NCBI GenBank assembly: GCA_965194375.1
Contig: OZ239428.1
Strand: one strand, 5' to 3'
Source: Tabrizicola_A aquatica
GTDB lineage: Bacteria > Pseudomonadota > Alphaproteobacteria > Rhodobacterales > Rhodobacteraceae
DNA length: 64,000 nucleotides
The notes beneath the pieces are model-generated. The model was given only the letters and a program-made list of their open reading frames with translations, had not been told where the DNA came from and searched no databases. This document shows positions 49,077 to 56,271 of this stretch, in pieces (positions within the stretch are counted from its first letter, which is position 1; each line of letters opens with the position of its first letter). A program made the position numbers and the translations under genes.

Positions 49077-49610
49077 TCAATGCTTGGTGGTCTTGGCTGC
49101 CATCCAGTCCATCAAGGCCAGCAAGACGCCCGAGATGACAAAGGTCAGATGGATAATGACCATCCATTTCAGGGTTTCACTGGTGACGGCATAGGCGCCG
49201 GGTTTGCCCAAGGCCATGAAAACCTTGAGCAAATGGATCCCCGAAATTGCCACGATCGAGGCGATGAGCTTCATCTTCAGCCCCGAGAAATCCACCGTGC
49301 CCATCCAGTCGGGCCGGTCGGCATTCTCGCCAATCTCCAGCTTTGAGACGAAATTCTCATAGCCAGAGAAGAGCACGATCAGCAAAAGATTGGCGGCCAG
49401 AGACAGATCGATCAGCGTCAGGATCGCCAAGATCCCCTGATCGGCGGTCATGGTGAACACTTGTGGCACGTAATAGGCCAGCTCTTTGACAAAGATCACC
49501 AAGAGCATCGCAAGGCTGATCACCAACCCCAGATACATCGGTGCCATGAGCCAGCGGCTGGCGAACAGGCCACGTTCGAATTGGCTTTCCAGATTGGGCT
49601 TTTGCGCCAT
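49077..49610 (-). CDS. UPF0114 (YqhA) family membrane protein
   Basis: A 177-residue protein with four hydrophobic helices (WLMAPMYLGLVISLAMLLVIF, LAILTLIDLSLAANLLLIVLF, MKLIASIVAISGIHLLKVFM and WMVIIHLTFVISGVLLALM), matching TIGR00645/UPF0114. Function is unknown. It is encoded 11 bp upstream of homospermidine synthase on the same strand, an arrangement that might link it to polyamine handling; that is a guess from position only. Confidence 0.9.
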   Translation of the reverse strand: MAQKPNLESQFERGLFASRWLMAPMYLGLVISLAMLLVIFVKELAYYVPQVFTMTADQGILAILTLIDLSLAANLLLIVLFSGYENFVSKLEIGENADRPDWMGTVDFSGLKMKLIASIVAISGIHLLKVFMALGKPGAYAVTSETLKWMVIIHLTFVISGVLLALMDWMAAKTTKH

Positions 49611-49626
49611 GGGACACTCCAGAAGT

Positions 49627-49657
49627 AAAAAAGGGCCGCGACCTTGCGGCGCGGCCC
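49627..49657 (-). terminator. Intrinsic terminator of rpsD
   Basis: GGGCCGCG (49633-49640) and CGCGGCCC (49650-49657) pair. On the minus strand a run of six T follows, 34 bp after the rpsD stop. Confidence 0.85.
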
Positions 49658-49690
49658 CGAATGAAAGGTGCGGTTTAGCGCACCGCGCCG

Positions 49691-50311
49691 TTAGTTCTTG
49701 GCGTAGTATTCGACGATCAGGTTCGGTTCCATCTTGACCGGATACGGCACATCGCCGAGGCCGGGGGTGCGGACAAACTTGACGATCTTCTTGCCCGCGT
49801 CGACTTCCAGATAGTCCGGAACGTCACGTTCGGCCGAAGCCATAGCTTCGATCACGATGGCGAGCTGCTTGGACTTTTCGCGAACTTCCACAACGTCGCC
49901 TTCTTTAACGCGATAGGACGCGATGTTCACGCGCTTGCCGTTGACGTTGACGTGGCCGTGGTTGACGAACTGGCGGGCGGCGAAAATGGTCGGGACCAGC
50001 TTGGCGCGGTAGACAACCGCGTCCAGACGGCGCTCCAACAGGCCAACCAGCATCTCGCCGGTGTCGCCGCGCACACGCTCGGCCTCACCATAGATCTTGC
50101 GGAACTGCTTTTCGGTCAGGTCGCCATAGTAGCCCTTGAGCTTTTGCTTGGCGCGCAGCTGGGTGCCGAAGTCCGACAGCTTATTCTTGCGGCGCTGGCC
50201 GTGCTGGCCGGGGCCATATTCACGCTTGTTGACCGGCGACTTGGCGCGGCCCCAGATGTTTTCGCCCATGCGGCGGTCAATTTTATACTTGGCAGACGTG
50301 CGTTTGGTCAC
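49691..50311 (-). CDS. rpsD: 30S ribosomal protein S4
   Basis: 206 residues. The start is a GTG at 50311 preceded by AAGGAG, giving TKRTSAKYKIDRRMGENIWG and the normal S4 length; the open frame extends 147 codons further without homology. The S4 domain LLERRLDAVVYRAKLVPTIFAARQFVNHGHVNVNGKRV is complete. S4 nucleates 30S assembly. The gene stands alone here with its own leader and terminator. Confidence 0.97.
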   Translation of the reverse strand: MTKRTSAKYKIDRRMGENIWGRAKSPVNKREYGPGQHGQRRKNKLSDFGTQLRAKQKLKGYYGDLTEKQFRKIYGEAERVRGDTGEMLVGLLERRLDAVVYRAKLVPTIFAARQFVNHGHVNVNGKRVNIASYRVKEGDVVEVREKSKQLAIVIEAMASAERDVPDYLEVDAGKKIVKFVRTPGLGDVPYPVKMEPNLIVEYYAKN

Positions 50312-50414
50312 GGCTGATCTCCTTCTTTGGCCCCGAAGGGCGGATGTGAAGGGCGTTGTCCTCTTCCCGAACGGGACGACAGGGATCCTTTTGCAAGGGC
50401 CACCAACACCAACG

Positions 50415-50438
50415 AAAAGCCCCGGAATTGCTTCCGGG
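50415..50438 (-). terminator. Hairpin with T-run between the Hint gene and rpsD
   Basis: On the minus strand CCCGGAA-GCAA-TTCCGGG is followed by GC and TTTT. It lies 127 bp after the Hint gene and 104 bp before rpsD. It is either the Hint gene terminator or an attenuator in the rpsD leader. Confidence 0.6.
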
Positions 50439-50564
50439 ACAGTGAGGCGGCTTATACAGGGGCGAAGCGCGGAGTCAACAGCCAACCCGGGCCGCGTCGT
50501 CGACTGCCTCGCGCCTTGGCTTTCGCCACCGACGAGGTGCCAAAGGCGCGCGAGGAGGTCGGGC

Positions 50565-51632
50565 TTATCCCGCCATTTCATAGCGCAAAATGGCGGCCTC
50601 GGAAGAGGACAGATTGCGCCGCGCATAATCGCCATAGGAATGCGGATTCGCATCCGCCCCCGGCAAAAGCTGCAACAGCGCGCCAAGCTGCCCCGGATCC
50701 ACCGTATCCAGCGCGGTGTTGGAGGGATGGAAGCTTTCCGATTCCAACCCATTGGCCCAGATCACATTGTGGCGCTGCAACAGGATATGCACATAGGTGA
50801 CCTCGCGCAGGGTGTGATCAACGATCACCGTTTGGTCGTTCAAGAGATCCTCGGCCGCCACCAGCACTTCGGGCGTGTTGAACAGGGCCTGTGCGGCGGG
50901 GCCTTTCAAGAGCATGCGGTGCTGCGGCGAGACCAGAAGATCCTCATCCGGGCGGCCGATGCCCAAAGCGCCCGCCTTGAAGCGGATGGGCCGCAGGTGC
51001 GGCATCGCGTAAAGCCGCGCGCCGGTCATGCGGCGGTGGCCGCACCACAAAACCTCTTGCGGACCATTGTCGCGGGTTTCGATCAGATCGCCGGGCTGCA
51101 GATCGCGGATCATGCGCGGCCCCAACGGCGTGGCAAGCCGCGTGTCGGGGGTGAAACAGATGACCCCGCCCGCCGTGCGGGCCCCGGCCCCCGAATGGGT
51201 GAGGTCAATGGCCGTGCGCACCACCCACAGATCTTGATCGACCGGGGGCAGATCGCCCACGAGCATCAAAAGCCGCGCCCCCGTATCGGGCACGGGAATG
51301 AGGGTGACCGTATAGCTTTGATGCCCGTCGGTGACGATAAAGCCCTGATCGGGGACCGGATCAGATCCGCTCTCCTCACCGGGTGCTTCTGTGTCACCCA
51401 CCGCCACACCCACCAACCGGCGCACCATGCGCGCCGCACGCTTGCGTATGTCCGCCGCTCCCTCGGCCCCTTCCAGAAGCAACAAGCCCTGCGGCCCATC
51501 CACGCGCACCGCCGCACCTGACCAACGCCAAGTGGTGCCGACCGCAAGAACGTCCAAGGGCGCGGCCTTAAGGCCGTCGACTTCTGTCTGTGACCAGGAG
51601 ATGACGAACGTGCCCAAAGAGCCCGTTTTCAT
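50565..51632 (-). CDS. Hint domain-containing protein
   Basis: 355 residues. The N-terminal 150 residues are of unknown fold. A Hint domain follows, beginning VICFTPDTRLATPLGPRMIRD with Cys159 at the position of the autocleaving residue, then SPQHRML (about 235-241) and YVHILLQRHNVIWANGLESESF (about 280-301), the Rhodobacterales Hint_2 pattern. Hint domains of this type often occur in large secreted or RTX-like proteins and may self-process; here it is attached to a small cytoplasmic-looking protein with no signal peptide. Cleavage is not demonstrable from sequence. Confidence 0.87.
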   Translation of the reverse strand: MKTGSLGTFVISWSQTEVDGLKAAPLDVLAVGTTWRWSGAAVRVDGPQGLLLLEGAEGAADIRKRAARMVRRLVGVAVGDTEAPGEESGSDPVPDQGFIVTDGHQSYTVTLIPVPDTGARLLMLVGDLPPVDQDLWVVRTAIDLTHSGAGARTAGGVICFTPDTRLATPLGPRMIRDLQPGDLIETRDNGPQEVLWCGHRRMTGARLYAMPHLRPIRFKAGALGIGRPDEDLLVSPQHRMLLKGPAAQALFNTPEVLVAAEDLLNDQTVIVDHTLREVTYVHILLQRHNVIWANGLESESFHPSNTALDTVDPGQLGALLQLLPGADANPHSYGDYARRNLSSSEAAILRYEMAG

Positions 51633-51799
51633 TGCCTGTATGCCTGCTCGTTTTCTTGTTTTTCCGGCAGTTACCGCCGGTTGCGCCTAAAAGTTAACAA
51701 GATTGGCGACACTTGGCTATAGCAAAGCGGCAACACATGGGCAGATTGATGGGGGTTGGGGCTGGCTGATCGAACCTTGGTCACGCGGAGCTTGGCCCG

Positions 51800-52723
51800 T
51801 CAAAACCGCAAGTTCAGGCTCAGCGCCCCGACAAGCTGGCCTTCTGGCTGCTGGACGAATTCGCGCGACAGATAGCTGACGCCATAAAAGGCCGAGGCGC
51901 GCTTGCCCTGCCATTGCAGGCCCGCGCGCAGACGGTAGCGGTCTTTTTCGGCGGTCACCGCCCCACCCGAGGGTAAAAGCGCGCTGTCAAAGACATGGGC
52001 CAGATCGCCGCCCATGGTCAGGCTGAACCCTTTGGACCGCGTGCCCTCGATCCCGCGATAGCGCTGGCCGGTGGTGACATCGCGCAGCAAAAGCCCGCCT
52101 TGGCCAAAGCGGCCGATGGTGATGTCGCCGCCCACCCGCACAAGGCTTTCCAGGCCCAGCCGCGCCTCGGCAAAGGGGCGCAGCCGAAACGTGTCGCCCA
52201 AGCCATAGATGCGGCCGATCTCGGCATTCAGGCCCGGATGCAGGCGATTGCCGATCTGGGCATCCAGCACAGCCGCGGAAGGTGGCACCATGCCGGCCTG
52301 ATTGTGAAACCACTTTTGAAAGCTGCCAATGCCGCTGCGCGGACCTGTCAGCGCAAGCTCGGCCCCAAGATCCACCTCGGCCCCCTGCCAGCCGAAATGG
52401 GTGTTCAGCCCAAAGCTCAGCACCCCGGCATAGCGCCGATCATTGGCGGCAGGCGAGGTCAGGTTCGACGGCGCGATCACCCCAGCATGGCCGCGCAGTT
52501 CCAGAATGTCGCCAAACCCATGCCCGGCATGGCCCTGCCACGAGGGCCCGCGCAGCCGGCTGACTGTGTAGGACCCCGTGCGCCAACGGTCTTTGCCATC
52601 GCCGATCTGGTCATTGGTAAAGATGCGGCCCCAGCCCAGCGTCACCCGCTCGTCTGCGGTGGCCGCAGAGCCAGCCATCATCGGCAGCGCCGCCAGAACG
52701 GCGATCAAGAACCACTTTACCAT
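51800..52723 (-). CDS. LpxR-family lipid A deacylase, outer membrane
   Basis: 307 residues with a signal peptide (WFLIAVLAALPMMAGSAATA) and a C-terminal aromatic residue (LSLNLRF) typical of outer-membrane barrels. The N-terminal mature part RVTLGWGRIFTNDQIGDGKDRWRTGSYTVSRLRGP carries the Asn-Asp pair known from the LpxR active site, and alternating strands continue to the end. LpxR removes the 3'-acyloxyacyl group from lipid A; family members are annotated by this fold (DUF2219), and activity here is inferred. Confidence 0.85.
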   Translation of the reverse strand: MVKWFLIAVLAALPMMAGSAATADERVTLGWGRIFTNDQIGDGKDRWRTGSYTVSRLRGPSWQGHAGHGFGDILELRGHAGVIAPSNLTSPAANDRRYAGVLSFGLNTHFGWQGAEVDLGAELALTGPRSGIGSFQKWFHNQAGMVPPSAAVLDAQIGNRLHPGLNAEIGRIYGLGDTFRLRPFAEARLGLESLVRVGGDITIGRFGQGGLLLRDVTTGQRYRGIEGTRSKGFSLTMGGDLAHVFDSALLPSGGAVTAEKDRYRLRAGLQWQGKRASAFYGVSYLSREFVQQPEGQLVGALSLNLRF

Positions 52724-52893
52724 CTCATGACATCCTTACCGCTGCGCAGCATCCCGCACCACAACCATAGCGCGTCCCACCCCACACCAGCACTGTGGTA
52801 AAATTATGGAAGGCAGCGGGCGGGCCCAGCTGTTTCCGCCGCGGAACAGGCCCGCTCTTTCCACAAGAACAGCAAAACATCAGAAACTTTAGA

Positions 52894-52915
52894 TTTCATC
52901 TTGGTCCAAATACTC
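52894..52915 (+). repeat. Copy 3 of the dispersed intergenic motif
   Basis: TTTCATCTTGG then TCC then AAATACTC, followed by CCGCCGG. It lies between lpxR and idi, downstream of idi on the opposite strand. Confidence 0.75.
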
Positions 52916-52973
52916 CCGCCGGAGGCCTCCGCCGCGCCTCTTCAGGCGACCGGTTGCAAGACGACCGCTTTGG

Positions 52974-53492
52974 TCAGGTCCCAAAAATCTGGCTGGCATG
53001 TTCGGCCAGATAGATCCGCAGCCAGGGCGTAAACACCTCCGGCGTCGCAGCAATCTCGGCCTGCAAAGCCCCAAGATCGACCCAGCGCGCCGCCCGCACC
53101 TCGTCGGGGTTCAGCGCCAAGGGCAGCTCTGGCCCGGCTTTGGCGCGAAAGAGGGCCACCACCTCATGTTCTACCATGCCGCCGCCCACCTCGGCGCGGT
53201 ATTCCACCGTGCCTGCGGCCTGCAAGGTCAGCCCGGTGATCCCCAATTCCTCATGCAGGCGGCGCGCGGCGCAGGCCGCATCGTCCTCGCCCCACAAAGG
53301 ATGGGTGCAGCAGGTGTTGGCCCAAAGCCCGGGCGTGTGGTATTTGCCCAGCGCCCGCTGCTGGATCAGCACCCGATCCCCGTCCAGCACAAACACCGAC
53401 ACCGCCTTGTGGCGCAGGCCCTGTTGGTGCACGGCCAGCTTTTCCACCGGGGTCAGCCGACCCTCCACCCAAGCCGGGATCATCTCGTCCAT
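52974..53492 (-). CDS. idi: Isopentenyl-diphosphate delta-isomerase (type I)
   Basis: A 172-residue Nudix-fold isomerase that interconverts IPP and DMAPP. The catalytic Cys62 lies in NTCCTHP, the catalytic Glu110 in VEHEVVALF, and the Nudix-like helix RRLHEELGI is intact. The protein begins MDEMIPAWVEGRLTPVEKL; the ATG at 53492 is preferred, with another ATG four codons upstream at 53504. In phototrophic Rhodobacter idi lies in photosynthesis clusters, but here no photosynthesis gene is near. It is divergent from rpe. Confidence 0.94.
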   Translation of the reverse strand: MDEMIPAWVEGRLTPVEKLAVHQQGLRHKAVSVFVLDGDRVLIQQRALGKYHTPGLWANTCCTHPLWGEDDAACAARRLHEELGITGLTLQAAGTVEYRAEVGGGMVEHEVVALFRAKAGPELPLALNPDEVRAARWVDLGALQAEIAATPEVFTPWLRIYLAEHASQIFGT

Positions 53493-53616
53493 CGTCCCAC
53501 CCATCTTGCAGCGTGAACCCGCCCGGCCCTACCCCACAAGCCCCCCCGGTTTCAACCCTTGCCAAAGCCCCATCCGGCGCGCTAGCTCAGCCCAAACCGC
53601 CAGCGGAGTGCGCCCA

Positions 53617-54309
53617 ATGAACGCCAATTTCAACCGGTCCATCAAGATCGCCCCGTCGATCCTGTCTGCCGATTTCGCCGATTTCGGTCGCGAGATTCAG
53701 GCGATCGAGGCTCAGGGCGCCGATTGGGTCCATGTTGACGTGATGGACGGCCATTTTGTGCCGAACATCACCTTTGGCCCACCCGCCGTGGCGGCCTTTC
53801 GCAAACACGTGAAAACCGTGATGGATGTGCACATCATGATCTCGCCGGTCGATGCCTATATCGACGCCTTCGCCAAGGCCGGCGCCGATATCCTGACCGC
53901 CCATGTCGAGGCGGGCGCCCATTCGCACCGCACGCTGCAGGCCATTCGCGGGGCGGGCATGAAGGCGGGCATCGCGCTCAACCCCGGCACCCCGGCCGAG
54001 GCGGTGGCGCATCTTTTGGACCTGACGGACCTTGTCTGCGTGATGACGGTGAACCCGGGCTTTGGTGGGCAAAAGTTCATCGACATGACGGCCAAGGTGC
54101 GCCAGCTGCGCCAGATGATCGGTGACCGCCCGATCCATATCGAGATTGACGGCGGGGTAGACCCGGTGACCGCCCCCTTGGTCGCCGCCGCTGGGGCCGA
54201 TGTGCTGGTGGCGGGATCGGCCGTGTTCAAAGGCGGCTCGGTCGCCAACCCCGCGCCTTACGGCGAGAACATCCGCGCCATCCGCAAGGCGGCGGAGGCG
54301 GCGGTTTGA
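53617..54309 (+). CDS. rpe: Ribulose-phosphate 3-epimerase
   Basis: A 230-residue TIM barrel. Signatures are IAPSILSADFADFGREI, VHVDVMDGHFVPNITFGP with a metal-binding Asp and His, MTVNPGFGGQKFI, and IDGGVDPVTAPLVAAAGADVLVAGSAVF, which holds the second Asp and the phosphate-binding loop. It interconverts ribulose 5-phosphate and xylulose 5-phosphate in the pentose-phosphate and Calvin cycles. Its stop overlaps the next gene's TTG; the pair with gph is standard. Confidence 0.96.
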   Translation: MNANFNRSIKIAPSILSADFADFGREIQAIEAQGADWVHVDVMDGHFVPNITFGPPAVAAFRKHVKTVMDVHIMISPVDAYIDAFAKAGADILTAHVEAGAHSHRTLQAIRGAGMKAGIALNPGTPAEAVAHLLDLTDLVCVMTVNPGFGGQKFIDMTAKVRQLRQMIGDRPIHIEIDGGVDPVTAPLVAAAGADVLVAGSAVFKGGSVANPAPYGENIRAIRKAAEAAV

Positions 54310-54983
54310 GCGAGACCGGGGTGGATCTCGTGCATCTGTCGGTGATCTTCGATCTCGACGGCACGCTGATCGATTCCGTGCCCGACATCCATGCCACCGC
54401 CAACCGGGTGATGGCCGGGTTGGGCTTTGCCCCGCTCGTCCGGGCCGAGGTGCAGGCCTTTGTCGGCAAGGGCCTGCCCAACCTTGTCGCCCGGCTTTTG
54501 GAACGTCACGGCCAAGACCCTGCGGGCGCGCTGCACGCCCCAACCGTGACCCGGTTCGAGGATGAATATCTGACCGCCCACAGCCTGACCACGGTTTACC
54601 CCGGCGTTCTGACAGCGCTCAACCAGTTGGCCACACGTGGCGCAGCACTTGGGGTCTGCACCAACAAACCCCTCGCCCCGGCCCGCGCAGTGATGGACCA
54701 TCTGGGCCTCACACCCTTTTTCCCCATCATTCTGGGCGGCGACAGCTTGGCCCTTCGCAAACCCCACCCAGACCACCTGCACGCCACCGCCCGCGCTCTT
54801 GGGCGCAGCCGGATCGTTTTTGTCGGCGACAGCGAGGTCGATGCCGAGACCGCCCACGCCGCCGGGGTGCCGTTCCTTCTTTACACCGAAGGCTACCGCA
54901 AATCGCCGCTGGACCAGATTGTCCACAGCGCGGCCTTTGACGATTGGGCCGATCTGCCGCGCCTTGTAAGCCTTTGGGGCTAA
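54306..54983 (+). CDS. gph: Phosphoglycolate phosphatase
   Basis: A 225-residue HAD phosphatase. Motif I is FDLDGTLIDS, motif II lies in LGVCTNKP, and motif III/IV runs through LALRKPHPDHL and IVFVGDSEVDAETAHAAG. It removes 2-phosphoglycolate formed by Rubisco oxygenation or DNA repair. It overlaps rpe by 4 bases, using a TTG start at 54306; a GTG at 54321 is an alternative. The rpe-gph order supports the specific call over other HAD phosphatases. Confidence 0.92.
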   Translation: MSETGVDLVHLSVIFDLDGTLIDSVPDIHATANRVMAGLGFAPLVRAEVQAFVGKGLPNLVARLLERHGQDPAGALHAPTVTRFEDEYLTAHSLTTVYPGVLTALNQLATRGAALGVCTNKPLAPARAVMDHLGLTPFFPIILGGDSLALRKPHPDHLHATARALGRSRIVFVGDSEVDAETAHAAGVPFLLYTEGYRKSPLDQIVHSAAFDDWADLPRLVSLWG

Positions 54984-54998
54984 GGCGCGCCGCCTGTC

Positions 54999-55020
54999 TT
55001 TCATCTTGGCATAAATACTC
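54999..55020 (+). repeat. Copy 4 of the dispersed intergenic motif
   Basis: TTTCATCTTGG then CAT then AAATACTC, 15 bp after the gph stop and upstream of mnmH. Confidence 0.75.
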
Positions 55021-55085
55021 ATCTTGCAACGCCCCGGCCGCGCGCCCCCTTTCCGGCCCGGGCCCGATCGGCTACACCCCGGCGC

Positions 55086-56135
55086 ATGGCTGTTACGCTC
55101 ACCTCTCTGTCCGATCTGGCCGGTTACGGCTTTGATGACATCATCGACGCCCGAGCGCCGGCGGAATATGCCGAGGATCATCTGCCGGGTGCCATTTCGC
55201 TGCCGGTCTTGAGCGATGCCGAACGCGCCGAGGTGGGCACGATCTACAAGCAGGTGAACCCGTTCACGGCCAAGAAACTGGGCGCGGCCTTGGTGTCGCG
55301 CAATGTGGCGGGGCATCTGCTCGGGCCCTTGGCTGACAAGCCCGGCGGCTGGCGGCCTTTGGTTTATTGCTGGCGCGGCGGGCAGCGCTCGGGGTCTTTT
55401 GCCATCATCCTGTCGCAGATCGGCTGGCGGGTCGAGACGCTGAAGGGCGGCTACAAGGCCTGGCGCAGTTTGGTGGTGCATGAGGTCTACGACACGCCCG
55501 TGCGCGCGCCGATGGTGGTGCTGGATGGCAATACCGGATCGGCCAAGACCGAGATCCTGAAGCTTTTACCCAGTCATGGCCTGCAGGTCATCGATCTTGA
55601 GGGGCTGGCCAATCATCGCGGCAGCCTGTTTGGCGCCATGGGGCCGCAGCCCAGCCAAAAGGCTTTCGAGGGCCGTTTGGCGCAGGCGCTGGCGGCACTT
55701 GATCCGACGCGGCCTGTGGTGGTGGAGGCGGAAAGCTCGAAAATCGGCGAGTGCCGCCTGCCGCCGGAAATCTGGAAGGCGATGACGCGGGCCCCGCGTG
55801 TGGCACTCAGCGCCGCCCCCGCTGCCCGCGCGCAGTATCTGACCACGGCCTATGCCGATATGGTGGCCGATGCGGCGCGGCTGTCGCGCGTCATTGACCT
55901 TTTGATGCCCCTCCATGCCCAAGAGGTGATTGCCGAGTGGCAGGCCATGGCCGGGGCTGGGGCTTTTGCCGATCTGGCCCAAGGCCTGATGGAACAGCAC
56001 TATGACCCGCGCTATGCCAAGCACCGCGCGCGGATTGAGGTGCGTCTGGCCGAGGTCGACGCCGGGTCCTTGCGGCCCGAAACCCTGCCCGACACCGCCG
56101 CCCGCGTGGCCGGGGCTGTGCAGGCTTTGCTGTAA
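55086..56135 (+). CDS. mnmH: tRNA 2-selenouridine synthase
   Basis: A 349-residue SelU/MnmH. The N-terminal rhodanese domain has DARAPAEYAEDHLPGAISLPV and the catalytic Cys95 in VYCWRGGQRSG. The C-terminal P-loop domain has LDGNTGSAKTEIL (Walker A at 148-155). It replaces sulfur with selenium at the wobble 2-thiouridine of Lys, Glu and Gln tRNAs, using selenophosphate. SelD, which supplies selenophosphate, is the convergent neighbour 136 bp away, so the two form a complete selenouridine module. Confidence 0.95.
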   Translation: MAVTLTSLSDLAGYGFDDIIDARAPAEYAEDHLPGAISLPVLSDAERAEVGTIYKQVNPFTAKKLGAALVSRNVAGHLLGPLADKPGGWRPLVYCWRGGQRSGSFAIILSQIGWRVETLKGGYKAWRSLVVHEVYDTPVRAPMVVLDGNTGSAKTEILKLLPSHGLQVIDLEGLANHRGSLFGAMGPQPSQKAFEGRLAQALAALDPTRPVVVEAESSKIGECRLPPEIWKAMTRAPRVALSAAPAARAQYLTTAYADMVADAARLSRVIDLLMPLHAQEVIAEWQAMAGAGAFADLAQGLMEQHYDPRYAKHRARIEVRLAEVDAGSLRPETLPDTAARVAGAVQALL

Positions 56136-56271
56136 CCGCAGGCTCTTCGGTCCCTTTGGTTCCTCATCGCGAATGATCTGCCGCGCAGCCGGGGGGCTGT
56201 CTGCCCCACACGGGGTCTGGCCCTTGGCCAGCCCCGCCCCCCGAGGATATTTCACCCGCGTTGAAGGCGGT

